From Deltaproteobacteria bacterium HGW-Deltaproteobacteria-2 (GTDB lineage: Bacteria; Desulfobacterota; Syntrophia; Syntrophales; Smithellaceae): 64,000 nt of DNA. Within the stretch, counting starts at the first letter, position 1. Every line of letters starts with the position of its first letter. Shown piece after piece: positions 1 through 8,362 of the stretch. The position numbers and the translations under genes are program-made. The notes beneath the pieces are model-generated. The model was not told the DNA's origin. It saw nothing but the letters and a program-made list of their open reading frames with translations, and ran no database searches. The DNA lies in NCBI GenBank assembly GCA_002840505.1, contig PHBC01000007.1, forward strand, positions 62,001 through 126,000. The letters are read 5' to 3'.

Positions 1-600
1 CACACCAAAGCAGTTTCTCGAGCCGCTAACAGCGCTTTAATCGTAGCGGACATGCCTTTTTTATCTTATCAGGTCTCTCCACAAACCGCTCTGGCCAATG
101 CGGGTCGTTTTTTGCAGGAAGCAAACGCCCAGGCAGTTAAATTAGAAGGCGGCAGAGAATATGCGGATACTATTCAAAAGATCACTTCTGCGGGAATTCC
201 GGTTATGGCCCATCTGGGTTTAACTCCTCAGTCCATCCACCAGATAGGCGGATACCGGGTACAGGGGAAAAAAGAAGATTCCGCCCACAGAATTATTGAA
301 GATGCGAAGATCATAGAAGAAGCGGGAGCATTCTCTGTCGTTCTGGAATGTATTCCGGAAGGACTCGCTTCTGAAATTACTCAATCCATTTCTATTCCCA
401 CCATTGGAATTGGCGCCGGAGTTGAATGCGACGGGCAGGTTCTTGTAATTAACGACATATTAGGTATGTATGACAAATTCACACCTAAATTTGTAAAAAA
501 ATACGCCAATCTAAATCTGGAAATTAAAAAAGCGGTAAAAACCTACATCACGGAAGTGAAACATGGAACTTTCCCTGATAGCGAACATAGTTTTAAATAA
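1..600 (+). CDS. panB: 3-methyl-2-oxobutanoate hydroxymethyltransferase, 5' truncated by the window
   Basis: Transfers a hydroxymethyl group from 5,10-methylene-tetrahydrofolate to 2-oxoisovalerate, giving ketopantoate, the first committed step of pantothenate and CoA synthesis in the cytoplasm. The frame is open from base 1 and reads HTKAVSRAANSALIVADMPF, so the ATG at 52 is internal and the gene begins upstream. About 199 residues are visible of a family length of 260-280. Family blocks seen: ADMPFLSY, VKLEGG, MAHLGLTPQS, the catalytic-Glu block VVLECIP and GIGAGVECDGQVLVINDILG. The stop is TAA at 598-600. It converges on the foldase gene downstream; any panC partner lies outside the window. 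Identification is firm. Confidence 0.95.
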   Translation, partial: HTKAVSRAANSALIVADMPFLSYQVSPQTALANAGRFLQEANAQAVKLEGGREYADTIQKITSAGIPVMAHLGLTPQSIHQIGGYRVQGKKEDSAHRIIEDAKIIEEAGAFSVVLECIPEGLASEITQSISIPTIGIGAGVECDGQVLVINDILGMYDKFTPKFVKKYANLNLEIKKAVKTYITEVKHGTFPDSEHSFK

Positions 601-612
601 TATTATTAATTC

Positions 613-660
613 TAATGACGCTTCAAACTTCGCTGCTCTTGTTTTAAGCAAGTGTCATTA
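613..660. repeat. Small intergenic dyad after panB
   Basis: TAATGAC (613-619) is mirrored by GTCATTA (654-660), with imperfect extension of the stem and an inner stretch containing CTTCGCTGCTC. It lies between two convergent genes (panB and the foldase), so it may act as a weak bidirectional terminator. The CTTCGCT word recurs in other intergenic dyads of the window. Confidence 0.35.
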
Positions 661-719
661 ATTCGACTAAATATTTTATTTCTCGCGCAGTTCCACAGAA
701 TCGCGAAAATTATGTCTTA

Positions 720-1769
720 TTAATAAGTAGTTATTTTAGCATTTTGCTGTAATTTCTTCAGGATATCCGCAAAAGCTTTTGATTTGTTTTGCTGTTCCAG
801 AAAAGCTGAAATTCTGTCTTTTACCTCTCCTAAAGCAATTTTTTTTGCAGGTTTGCGATCCAGCACCTGAATAACATGATAGCCAAATTCTGTCTTGATC
901 ACTGGACCAATAGCATTTTTCTCTTGTGAAAAAGCGGCGTCATCAAAAGCTTTCACAGTTTGCCCCTTCTTTATGAAATTAAGATCACCGCCAGCTTCTT
1001 TACTGGGGCAATCGGAATTCTTACGTGCCAATTCAGCAAAGTCACCGCCATTTAATAACTGTTTGCGTAAATTTTCTATCTTAGCCTTTTTCTCTGCTTT
1101 TATTTTTTCACTGTCATCTTTGTTGACGGATACCAGAATATGACGAACGTGGACACTTTCCGGACTGAGAAATAACTTATCTTTATTCTCTTGATAAAAC
1201 TTGTTTATTTCCTTTTGAGTGGGTTTTAGTTTATTTCCTATTTCCTTATTTGCAAACTTTTCGACCTTAATCAAGAAGATCATATCTTCTTGAGATATCC
1301 TGTTTTCTTTAAGGAAGTCACTCAACTTCTTGTTTGGCGGAAGACTTGCCTGTATTTTGTCTTTTGTTATTTTTATTTCCTGTTCGCTTACTTCAATTTT
1401 TTTTCTTGTGATCTCTTCGTTTAAAACTGTTCGCATGATGAATTCTTCCACCAGCCGTTTTTTAATATCTTCCTTGACTTCTTTTTGTTTATCGGCAGGA
1501 ATCTTCTCTTTGAGCATTGCTAACCTGTCTTTTACCAAACTCTCCAATTCAGATTTTTTCAATATTTTCCCATTTACACTGACGGCTGCATCAGTTGCCG
1601 TTCCTTGTCCAGCTATTACATTTTGTGTATTACCGGATGCGATGGATCCGGATACTGCCGAGGCCGGAGATTCTTTCTTGCCCTTATCATTGTCGCTACA
1701 ACCGAACATCAGGACAAAAACAAATAAAACGGAAATAGCCAGCCAACTTTTATTAATTATATTTTTCAT
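720..1769 (-). CDS. Lipoprotein peptidyl-prolyl isomerase, SurA/PrsA-like (parvulin)
   Basis: Envelope foldase of 349 residues. The N-terminus has a signal peptide ending in a lipobox (VLMFGC, lipidated Cys about residue 24), followed by a Ser/Gly/Ala-rich linker and then a SurA_N-like helical chaperone region (about 60-200). A single parvulin PpiC domain (about 204-303) carries VHVRHILV, GGDFAELA, SDCPSKEAGGDLNF and the closing FGYHVIQV. It probably assists folding of outer-membrane or secreted proteins from the outer face of the inner membrane or the periplasm. The ATG at 1769 has a strong GGGGGAGG ribosome site. It is a monocistron pointing towards panB. Family assignment is firm, substrates unknown. 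Confidence 0.9.
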   Translation of the reverse strand: MKNIINKSWLAISVLFVFVLMFGCSDNDKGKKESPASAVSGSIASGNTQNVIAGQGTATDAAVSVNGKILKKSELESLVKDRLAMLKEKIPADKQKEVKEDIKKRLVEEFIMRTVLNEEITRKKIEVSEQEIKITKDKIQASLPPNKKLSDFLKENRISQEDMIFLIKVEKFANKEIGNKLKPTQKEINKFYQENKDKLFLSPESVHVRHILVSVNKDDSEKIKAEKKAKIENLRKQLLNGGDFAELARKNSDCPSKEAGGDLNFIKKGQTVKAFDDAAFSQEKNAIGPVIKTEFGYHVIQVLDRKPAKKIALGEVKDRISAFLEQQNKSKAFADILKKLQQNAKITTY

Positions 1770-1873
1770 GAATCTCCTCCCCCGAAAGAATTAGCAGCCT
1801 TTTTTCTTTTTTAATCTATATGCAAAATACTAATATCAGTCAAGGTAATTATCCTGATTTAATGAGGCCATAT

Positions 1874-1893
1874 TTCTGAAGCGAAGCGACGCG
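1874..1893. repeat. Fragment of a dispersed CTTCGCT-type repeat
   Basis: The word GCGAAGCGACGCGGGA here is the reverse complement of the core found at about 5759-5775 in the element after the MATE gene. It sits between the foldase and the glycosyltransferase gene and encodes nothing obvious. Confidence 0.35.
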
Positions 1894-1913
1894 GGATTAA
1901 CTTAGATTCATCG

Positions 1914-3269
1914 TTAAGTCATACTGCGTAGATATTGCAGCATTTCTATTTGATCTTCCAACTTGGGAATTTTTATTCCCGAATTTTGTTTTGGTCCCTG
2001 TATTCCCGACATAGAAAGAATCCTGTTCAGAGCTTCGAACATGTTAATTTGAGGATAAATCTCCTTTGTAAAATAATTAATCAATTTTAAAGTCTTAAAT
2101 CCGTCAAACCAATCATTAAACTGACGGGCCAGCGTCTTTTCGTCCTTAGAATTACGACTTATCTTTGGCCAGACTACAGCGAAGTCGTTAATTATTAGAA
2201 AATTTTTTAACACACCGTGAATTTCTCCTGCTTTTGCTAAAATTTCATTTTCATCACAAAGAAAACTGCTGTTCATAAGTTTCAGCCAATCACCCAATAT
2301 TGTGAATATTCGCGTATCATACAAAATATATTCTTCTTCGCAAGCACCGGAAAGAAATCTTTGTATTCTTTTGCCCGTTCCAAAAGGAACACGCGTTGAT
2401 GACCGGGCAGAAGGATAAACACATGTATCTTTAATGTAATTAACTCCTCCCGTTTTAGCGAGTTTGTTGAGGAAATAAAAATCTTCTCCCGCTTCACGCC
2501 TATTCATTCCCCTGACTTGTATATATGCTTCAGTTGAAACGGCAATAGTCGAACCGATGGAATGAAACGCCCAAGGTGATTTAGCGTACTTTAATCCCAG
2601 AATCCAGTAACGCAGAAATATTTCATAACAGACAATTGCGGCTTGTTCTTCATAAGTCTGCGGCATTTGATGTTCATAAGCTAAAATTGCTGTTTTAATT
2701 TCCGGCGTAAAATATTTATTTATTACGGACAAATAATTATCCCTGACCAGCGTATCGGCATCCAGACACAAAATCACATGGGGAAACACCGAACTTTTTC
2801 TTAACAGGCGCAATGCCATATCCATTCCTATTTTTCTTGCCATACCCACACCTCCGGTATTTTGCGGCATTTCAAATCCTTTTGAAGCGGCATTGATATA
2901 ACCAATTTTCAATTTTGAATCAGCAATATCATCCAAAAGAGGATATATGTTCTTTTTCGCACTGATTTTTTTTAAAGACTTCCGTGCCATCAGAGTGTCC
3001 AGACATTCGATTGTCCAAAGATTATTTTCTATGGCTTCACAAGGTGAATTATCCTTATTATTAACGACACACAGCACAAAAGAATATTCCAAAGATGAAG
3101 GCGGATTTTGCGCAAGGGAGGCCAGTGTAGAAAAAAGTAATTCTTTTTCCGCATAAGCCGGTATAACTATAACCTGAGAAATATTGTCAGTGTCCTTTGC
3201 TGTTAATTGCCACTTCTCTCCAACCGAGTACTTTTGCAGATAAGTATCTATTATAGATTTTCTTCTCAT
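1914..3269 (-). CDS. Family 2-like glycosyltransferase (GT-A fold)
   Basis: About 451 residues without membrane spans. The first half has the GT-A pattern: VIVIPAYAEKELL, a long variable loop, then CLDADTLV as the DxD-type nucleotide-sugar/metal site. Later come REAGEDFYFLNKL, typical of the acceptor-side ED motif, and a helical C-terminal part. It would transfer a sugar from a nucleotide donor; donor and acceptor cannot be told from sequence. The open frame begins at a TTG (3275), but the ATG at 3269 overlaps the miaA stop as ATGA (3266-3269), so translational coupling to miaA makes 3269 the better start. The pairing with a tRNA-modification gene has no obvious functional reason. Confidence 0.8.
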   Translation of the reverse strand: MRRKSIIDTYLQKYSVGEKWQLTAKDTDNISQVIVIPAYAEKELLFSTLASLAQNPPSSLEYSFVLCVVNNKDNSPCEAIENNLWTIECLDTLMARKSLKKISAKKNIYPLLDDIADSKLKIGYINAASKGFEMPQNTGGVGMARKIGMDMALRLLRKSSVFPHVILCLDADTLVRDNYLSVINKYFTPEIKTAILAYEHQMPQTYEEQAAIVCYEIFLRYWILGLKYAKSPWAFHSIGSTIAVSTEAYIQVRGMNRREAGEDFYFLNKLAKTGGVNYIKDTCVYPSARSSTRVPFGTGKRIQRFLSGACEEEYILYDTRIFTILGDWLKLMNSSFLCDENEILAKAGEIHGVLKNFLIINDFAVVWPKISRNSKDEKTLARQFNDWFDGFKTLKLINYFTKEIYPQINMFEALNRILSMSGIQGPKQNSGIKIPKLEDQIEMLQYLRSMT

Positions 3270-4177
3270 CGCCAATATTTCATCACGCTTTCTTTTAATA
3301 AAGTGTAGTCATTGCCGGAGATCCACTGAATCACTATTCCTTTTTTCTCCATACGCCGAAACCATGTTTCCTGTCTTTTGGCAAACTGGTGAATGGCTGT
3401 ATTTAATTTTTTTTCCATGTCTTCAAATGTAATTAACTTTTGCAGATATTGGGAAATAAAACGATACTCCAATCCAAAGCTCTCTAACTTCGTCCAAGTC
3501 AATCCTGATGCATGCAGTTTCATCACTTCTTCTATCATTCCCTGATTCAATCGTTCTTTCAATCGCGCCGTGATACGCTGCCGCACAGTTGATCTTTCCC
3601 ATCTGATGCCGAAAACTATAGCATCAATATCCGCCCTTCCCTGTTGAGCATGATCTGTTATATTTCGTGCCCGCTCAATTTCTATTGCCCGGATTAATCT
3701 TTCGGAATCCTCAAGATCTGTCTTATTATGCAAAAGTGGTTTTAAATCCAAGAGCATTTTTTGCAGTTCATCTTTTGATTTCCGATTTAAATCTTCCCGC
3801 AATTTTTTATCCACCGGGGCGTGTGGCATATTGTATCCCGTTAAAACCGATTCCAGATAAAGACCTGTTCCTCCGACAAGAACAGGCACAACTCCTCTCT
3901 CAATCATGTTATCGAATGCTTCGTAAAATCTGTTTTGAAACTCAAATAGATTAAATTCGTTTTCAGGATCTATGATATCTATCAAATGATAAGGAATCCG
4001 CCGGGCATTAATAATATACTGGTCTAAATCTTTGCCTGTACCAATATCCATTTTTTTATAAACCTGACGGGAATCAGCAGAAATTATTTCACCATGCAAA
4101 TCATAGGCAAGCCTCACCGCCAGGTGTGTTTTACCTGATGCTGTCGGACCAAGAATTACAATCAGATTTTTTGCCAT
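3266..4177 (-). CDS. miaA: tRNA dimethylallyltransferase
   Basis: Transfers a dimethylallyl group to N6 of adenosine 37 in tRNAs reading UNN codons, stabilising codon-anticodon pairing. The length, 303 residues, is normal. Visible motifs: the P-loop GPTASGKT at residues 10-17, SADSRQVYKKMDIGTGK with the substrate-binding Asp/Ser, YHLIDI, and VGGTGLYLESVLTG. The RRMEKKG segment near the end is typical of the tRNA-binding part. The stop overlaps the start of the downstream glycosyltransferase by four bases. It is transcribed divergently from the MATE exporter gene. Identification is firm. Confidence 0.96.
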   Translation of the reverse strand: MAKNLIVILGPTASGKTHLAVRLAYDLHGEIISADSRQVYKKMDIGTGKDLDQYIINARRIPYHLIDIIDPENEFNLFEFQNRFYEAFDNMIERGVVPVLVGGTGLYLESVLTGYNMPHAPVDKKLREDLNRKSKDELQKMLLDLKPLLHNKTDLEDSERLIRAIEIERARNITDHAQQGRADIDAIVFGIRWERSTVRQRITARLKERLNQGMIEEVMKLHASGLTWTKLESFGLEYRFISQYLQKLITFEDMEKKLNTAIHQFAKRQETWFRRMEKKGIVIQWISGNDYTLLKESVMKYWR

Positions 4178-4208
4178 ACTTTATACCGATTAGCTATCAA
4201 ACATTAGT

Positions 4209-4223
4209 TGGCATTACTATTGC
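4209..4223 (+). promoter_or_regulatory. Possible sigma-54 (-24/-12) promoter for the MATE gene
   Basis: TGGCATTACTATTGC has the invariant GG, a 10-base gap and the GC of RpoN promoters, with TTGC at -12. It lies about 75 bases before the MATE start in the only gap between miaA and that gene. A chance match in AT-rich DNA is possible. No activator site was recognised. Confidence 0.35.
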
Positions 4224-4298
4224 CTTGAAATTATGAATCATTAAATATATGCATTGTCTACTATATAAATATTATTTTGCCAATAATGACTAAGAATA

Positions 4299-5645
4299 AT
4301 GATTAAAAGTCTGGATTTAGGAAAAGAAGCAATCTTCCCGCTTATTTTAAAAATGAGCTGGCCATCTATTATAGCGCTGACAGCCATGTCTATATATAAT
4401 TTTATTGACACCTTTTGGCTGGCAAGATTAAGCTCCGAAGCGTTGGCCGCTCTCACCGTTTGTTTTCCCGTTCAAATGATTTTTGCCGCAATCGGCGTGG
4501 GAACAGGTATTGGTGCAGGTTCTTTTTCTGCCCGAATGTTCGGTGCCGGGAAAATTCTTCAGGCACAAAAGACAGCCGGTCAAATTTTCTTTCTTTCCTT
4601 TTTCTCTGGTTTAATCGTGATCATTTCTGTTTTATTTTTTGGTGATACAATTCTTATTTTTTTCGGCGCTTTTAACGAAATACTTCCTCTTTGTCACGAT
4701 TATCTTTATGTCATCGTTTTCAGTTCGCCTTTCCTCTTTTTTTCGATGATGTCCAATTATTTACTTCGCGTGGAAGGAAGACCTCTTTTATCCATGTACG
4801 TTGTTTTAATTGCTTCTATTTGCAGCGCAATTCTTGACCCTTTATTAATCTTCGGAATCGGGCCTTTTCCCCGGTTGGGAATTAAAGGAGCTGCCTTCGC
4901 TGCCGTTTTCGCGCAATGTATTGCTTTTATGTTTTCAGTATATTTTATTCAGTTGAAGTCATCTAAATATGAACTAAAATGGAAATATCTTGTTCCTGAC
5001 CTATCCACGATTAATTCGATTTTCTCAACCGGATTGCCTTCCATCGCCACAAATTTAGTTGTCAGCATTGTTCTGGTCATTTATAATCATGTTTTAGCAC
5101 ATTTCGGCTTTATGGCTATAGCGGCACTGGGAATATGTTTTCGAGTAAATAGTTTAGTCACTATGGTGCTCTTTGGTATCGGCTTCGGCTTAATGCCTGT
5201 TATTGGATATAGTGAAGGTGCCAAACTTTATCAAAGACTTAAAGAAGCAGTTTTTGTTGCCCTGAAAGTATCCGTTTCCCTTGCTGCTGTTGCTTCAATA
5301 ATTTTAGAGATATTCGCCGCACAGATAGTCGGACTTTTTTCTAAAGACCCTTCTTTAGCAACTATTGCCACCCCCGCTATACGCATTTTTGCCTCAGCAC
5401 TTGTTCTGATAGCTCCGATCGTAATTTTTATTAATATGTTTCTTGGACTGGGGAAAGGAACTCTGGCCATGTTTTTACTTTTCTTTCGCGACTGTATTGC
5501 ACTCATTCCTCTTTTGATTCTTTTACCATTGTGGTTTGGCCTTGCCGGAGCCTGGCTGGCAATGCCTTTTGCCAATCTACTGGCATTATTCGCAGTTCTT
5601 TATTACGCAAAGAAAGAGCTTCGTCGTTTTAATGAGACAAGCTGA
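4299..5645 (+). CDS. MATE family multidrug/cation antiporter
   Basis: Inner-membrane exporter of 448 residues with about 12 hydrophobic spans arranged as two MatE halves (about 15-175 and 240-405). Family features are the opening ILKMSWPSIIALTAMSIYNFIDTFW, the GVGTGIGAGSFSARMFG loop (also used as a polar inter-helix signature) and the second-half repeat with GIGFGLMPVIGY. The family uses Na+ or H+ gradients to expel cationic drugs or metabolites; the substrate here is unknown. The last codons lie in one arm of a 17-bp inverted repeat. Transcription is divergent from miaA and convergent with the cold-shock gene. Confidence 0.9.
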   Translation: MIKSLDLGKEAIFPLILKMSWPSIIALTAMSIYNFIDTFWLARLSSEALAALTVCFPVQMIFAAIGVGTGIGAGSFSARMFGAGKILQAQKTAGQIFFLSFFSGLIVIISVLFFGDTILIFFGAFNEILPLCHDYLYVIVFSSPFLFFSMMSNYLLRVEGRPLLSMYVVLIASICSAILDPLLIFGIGPFPRLGIKGAAFAAVFAQCIAFMFSVYFIQLKSSKYELKWKYLVPDLSTINSIFSTGLPSIATNLVVSIVLVIYNHVLAHFGFMAIAALGICFRVNSLVTMVLFGIGFGLMPVIGYSEGAKLYQRLKEAVFVALKVSVSLAAVASIILEIFAAQIVGLFSKDPSLATIATPAIRIFASALVLIAPIVIFINMFLGLGKGTLAMFLLFFRDCIALIPLLILLPLWFGLAGAWLAMPFANLLALFAVLYYAKKELRRFNETS

Positions 5646-5915
5646 TAATGAGACCCAAGCTTCAGAAACTAAGTGCGCTGAAGCTTGCTAGACGAATTAT
5701 ACTAGGCGCATAGCGCCGGAGTAAAACGAGCGAAGTGAATGGTTCAGCTTTTCCATATCCCGCGTCGCTTCGCTCCTGGGATAATTCGACTTACGCTTTA
5801 ATGAGCCTTGATTTTTCGAAACGTAGTGCCCGAATAATCTTAGAGCGAATTATCCCGTCACCTTTAGGTGGCAGGGACAAACTTCACTACGCTTGTTTTC
5901 AGCTTGTCTCATTAA
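5629..5915. repeat. Palindromic intergenic element bounded by a perfect 17-bp inverted repeat
   Basis: TTAATGAGACAAGCTGA (5629-5645), which includes the MATE stop, is repeated exactly in inverse orientation at 5899-5915. Nested dyads lie inside: AAGCTTCAG/CTGAAGCTT (about 5654-5684) and GGGATAATTCG/CGAATTATCCC (about 5778-5862), plus the core CGCGTCGCTTCGCTCC. There is no protein of known type inside. It could be a non-autonomous mobile element (MITE-like) or a large structured 3' UTR. Confidence 0.6.
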
Positions 5916-5920
5916 AAAAA

Positions 5921-5946
5921 ATGCCCCGTATGACGGGGCATTTTTT
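5921..5946. terminator. Rho-independent terminator, bidirectional
   Basis: ATGCCCCGT-ATG-ACGGGGCAT forms a 9-bp stem with a three-base loop. It is followed by a run of T on the plus strand and preceded by a run of A, so it can stop both the MATE transcript and the convergent cold-shock transcript. Confidence 0.9.
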
Positions 5947-5983
5947 GGTTTAATAGTTCGAGTTAAATTAATTAATGAAAATA

Positions 5984-6184
5984 TTATAGTGGCTGAACAT
6001 TTGTTGCGCTGGGTCCTTTATTTCCCTGTTCGATATCGAAACGAATTTTCTGACCTTCATAAAGTGTCTTGAATCCTGTCCCGTTAATCGCACTATAATG
6101 AACAAAAACATCTCCTCCTTCATCATTTTCAATGAAGCCAAACCCCTTCTTCTCGTTAAACCATTTTACCTTTCCTTCCGCCAA
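5984..6184 (-). CDS. Cold-shock domain protein, CspA family
   Basis: A 66-residue single-stranded nucleic-acid-binding protein that acts as an RNA chaperone. It has the RNP-1 motif KGFGFI (residues 13-18) and RNP-2 VFVHY (about 26-30), and starts [14 protein letters not shown] as the family does. The length is standard. The ATG is preceded by AAGGAGGG. A leader of about 200 bases with a strong hairpin precedes it, as in cold-regulated csp genes where the leader controls translation or stability. It is monocistronic, with a good terminator downstream. Which csp paralogue it corresponds to cannot be said. Confidence 0.96.
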   Translation of the reverse strand: MAEGKVKWFNEKKGFGFIENDEGGDVFVHYSAINGTGFKTLYEGQKIRFDIEQGNKGPSATNVQPL

Positions 6185-6246
6185 AGCTATAACCCTCCTT
6201 TAAAATATTTGTTCCTTACCAGACTAAAGTCCGTAAGAAACTAAAA

Positions 6247-6290
6247 AACCGCGCGAATTCAGCTTTTCAAATGAAGAATTCTTCGCGGTT
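6247..6290 (-). promoter_or_regulatory. Hairpin in the cold-shock leader, terminator-like
   Basis: AACCGCGCGAATTC (6247-6260) pairs with GAATTCTTCGCGGTT (6276-6290) around a short loop. Read on the minus strand the stem is followed by a run of T (plus-strand A 6243-6248), so it looks like an intrinsic terminator or attenuator about 60 bases ahead of the csp start. Confidence 0.5.
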
Positions 6291-6396
6291 ATTTTATTTT
6301 TCGTGAGATGTAACACTAACAATTTTCTAGCTAACACAACAGTTATCTTCTCAACAAATGTAAAGAAATATTTATGATTTTTTTACGTTGCTGTAA

Positions 6397-6425
6397 TTAT
6401 TAACAACGTTTTTTCTTAAAATCAA
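6397..6425 (-). promoter_or_regulatory. Sigma-70-like promoter for the cold-shock gene
   Basis: On the minus strand TTGATT (plus 6420-6425) and TAATAA (plus 6397-6402) are separated by 17 bases. Transcription would start near 6390, giving a leader of about 200 bases. The call comes from a motif match only. Confidence 0.45.
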
Positions 6426-6508
6426 GCTTTTTCTTTAAATACTTAAATATTATTTTTATACAATATAATGACGATAAATACATATCCATAATTATCAAAA
6501 AATAATCA

Positions 6509-6530
6509 ATCCCTCGAAAGAGGGATTTTT
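6509..6530. terminator. Intrinsic terminator after the hydrolase/Opp gene group
   Basis: ATCCCTC-GAAA-GAGGGAT forms a seven-pair stem with a GAAA tetraloop. A T run follows on the plus strand, and an AT-rich tract follows on the minus strand, where it would end the hydrolase transcript about 90 bases past its stop. Confidence 0.7.
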
Positions 6531-6618
6531 ATATATTATTTTTTCATCGGATCCGGTAGCGAGCGAATACTTAATTTTTATTTTCTTTATAATCGAAGAT
6601 AATTCACCGCACACTGCT

Positions 6619-7230
6619 TCACGCTTCAACCATGTATTTGCGCAAAATGCGCGCAAGTTCTTTTTCTTTTCCCATATAAAAATGATCCGCACCGTGAATG
6701 ATTTCCAAGGGTGAATTTATTTTTTGCGCGAGCCGTTTTATAACATCTATCATGCAGAACTGATCGTGATCCCCACAGATCATGAAATTGATTTTATTCT
6801 TCAGATCATCCCAGTTAAAATTAAAATAATCAACAGGCGGCGAAACAAATACACTGCCGGCAAAAGGATTGTTGCTTTCTTCGAGGACTTTTGAACCAAC
6901 CCATGCGCCGAAAGAATAGCCCGCCAAAATCAATTTTGTCAGTCCCATCTTTTTTAAATATTCACAAACGGTAAAAATATCTTCTTTCTCGCCTCTACCC
7001 TCATCATAAAAACCTGTACTTTCGCCCACACCTCTAAAATTAAATCTAAGAGTCGAATAATTTTCAGCAGTATAAATTTCCTGCAGGGTTTCCACAACAT
7101 TGTTGTGCATCGAACCGCCCATCAATGAATGCGGATGACAAATTACAACGCCATTTTCTTTCGAAGATTTGCTTAATAAACCTTCGATTTTCAGTGAACC
7201 ATTTTTTATATATATTTTCTCTTCCGGCAT
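6619..7230 (-). CDS. Alpha/beta hydrolase of the dienelactone/YfhR-like type
   Basis: About 203 residues with an alpha/beta-hydrolase fold. It shows VICHPHSLMGGSMHN (oxyanion-hole region), the nucleophile elbow GYSFGAW, an acidic residue in CGDHDQF and the catalytic His in HGADHFYMGK. Similar small cytoplasmic proteins are annotated as esterases or acyl-peptide hydrolase-like; the substrate is unknown. The open frame reaches 7293, but the ATG at 7230 has a GGAG site and falls just after the stop of the upstream OppF gene (7247), so 7230 is preferred. It is the last gene of an OppD-OppF-hydrolase group. Confidence 0.82.
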   Translation of the reverse strand: MPEEKIYIKNGSLKIEGLLSKSSKENGVVICHPHSLMGGSMHNNVVETLQEIYTAENYSTLRFNFRGVGESTGFYDEGRGEKEDIFTVCEYLKKMGLTKLILAGYSFGAWVGSKVLEESNNPFAGSVFVSPPVDYFNFNWDDLKNKINFMICGDHDQFCMIDVIKRLAQKINSPLEIIHGADHFYMGKEKELARILRKYMVEA

Positions 7231-7246
7231 TATTTCTCCGACAAAT

Positions 7247-8215
7247 CTATATTGTGCCAGCCATGTGACAGGCGCAGAAACTATGTTCGTCAAATTTTAC
7301 CAATTGCGGTTCTATTCTTCCGCATATTTCCACTTTGTATGAGCAACGGTTTTGAAAAACACACCCTTCTTCATTTTCAGCGCCTGCTTCACCTTTTATG
7401 TTTATTATTCTTTTTTTCTTTCGTGGATCGCACGATAGCACTGCCGAGAGCAGCATGCGTGTATAAGGATGAAGCGGACGATTATAAATATCGCTGTTTA
7501 GCGCCAGTTCGACAATTTTACCCAAATACATTACGGCAACGCGATCAGAAATATACCGAATAATGTTCAGGTCGTGGGAAACAAATAAATATGTCAAATT
7601 ATAATCATTTTTTAAATCCTTAAGCAGATTAAGAATCTGCGCCTGAATGGAAACATCCAGAGAAGAAACAGGCTCATCGGCAATGACTAACTCCGGGTTC
7701 AAAACAAGCGCCCTGGCGATGCCTATGCGCTGACGCTGTCCCCCGCTGAACTCATGCGAATAACGATTGGCCTGTTCTTTTTTTAAACCAACTTTGGCCA
7801 TGATCGCCAGAGCTTTTTCATCGCGCTCCTTTCCTCCAGCCAAACGATGAATCAACAAAGGTTCTCTGATTGTGCTCAAAGCGGATTTCCGCGGATTGAG
7901 TGAAGAATAAGTATCCTGAAAAATCATCTGGACACTACGGCGATAGGATTTTAACGCTTTCTTATCGTATAAAAATATATTTTCTCCCTTAAAATTCACA
8001 TGACCGGATGAAGGGTTCTCCAATCTGGTTATCAGGCGTGCCAGCGTGGATTTACCGCAACCTGATTCACCGACCAGCCCCAGAGTTTCACCTTTAATAA
8101 TTTGCAGATCAATATTTTTAACGGCGTGGATAATTCTCTTTTGGGAGCTAAAAAAACTGCCACTCAAAGCATATTTTTTATTCAACTCTTTAATTTCAAT
8201 AAGCGCGTTAGACAT
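7247..8215 (-). CDS. Oligopeptide/dipeptide ABC transporter ATP-binding protein (OppF/DppF type)
   Basis: 322 residues. It contains Walker A GESGCGKST, a Q-loop in FQDTYSSLNPR, the signature SGGQRQRIGIARAL, Walker B LVIADEP and the switch His in LFVSHDL. The C-terminal oligo_HPY extension (HPYTRMLLSAV) is followed by a Cys-rich tail (CVFQNRC, CGR). It would energise uptake of peptides or nickel together with the OppD-type partner next to it. No binding protein or permease gene is present in the window, so the membrane part must be elsewhere. It is separated from OppD by an 82-bp palindromic repeat. Confidence 0.92.
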   Translation of the reverse strand: MSNALIEIKELNKKYALSGSFFSSQKRIIHAVKNIDLQIIKGETLGLVGESGCGKSTLARLITRLENPSSGHVNFKGENIFLYDKKALKSYRRSVQMIFQDTYSSLNPRKSALSTIREPLLIHRLAGGKERDEKALAIMAKVGLKKEQANRYSHEFSGGQRQRIGIARALVLNPELVIADEPVSSLDVSIQAQILNLLKDLKNDYNLTYLFVSHDLNIIRYISDRVAVMYLGKIVELALNSDIYNRPLHPYTRMLLSAVLSCDPRKKKRIINIKGEAGAENEEGCVFQNRCSYKVEICGRIEPQLVKFDEHSFCACHMAGTI

Positions 8216-8255
8216 TGTTCACTCTCTAATTTATTGTTATATACCAGTAAAACAT

Positions 8256-8337
8256 TGTCATATCGACCAAAGGGAGATATCTTTATTTTATATTAAATAT
8301 CAAGATTTCTCGGTCGCTTCACTCCTTCGAAATGACA
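8256..8337. repeat. Dispersed palindromic repeat, copy 1
   Basis: Starts TGTCATATCGACC and ends CCTTCGAAATGACA, an imperfect inverted pair. The interior has AGGGAGATATCTTT and the core TCGCTTCACTCC. It is closely related to the element at 9391-9467. The two copies flank the OppD-type gene on either side. Confidence 0.75.
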
Positions 8338-8362
8338 GCTTTCTTTAGCCGGCAGGTACTGG

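Noticed and set aside
28-52. panB starting at the ATG of 52
   Set aside because: The same frame upstream already reads conserved panB residues (HTKAVSRAA, ALIVADM), so this ATG is internal.
5735-5953. 72-codon plus-strand frame after the MATE gene
   Set aside because: It runs through a palindromic intergenic element and its terminator, with no ribosome site; not a gene.
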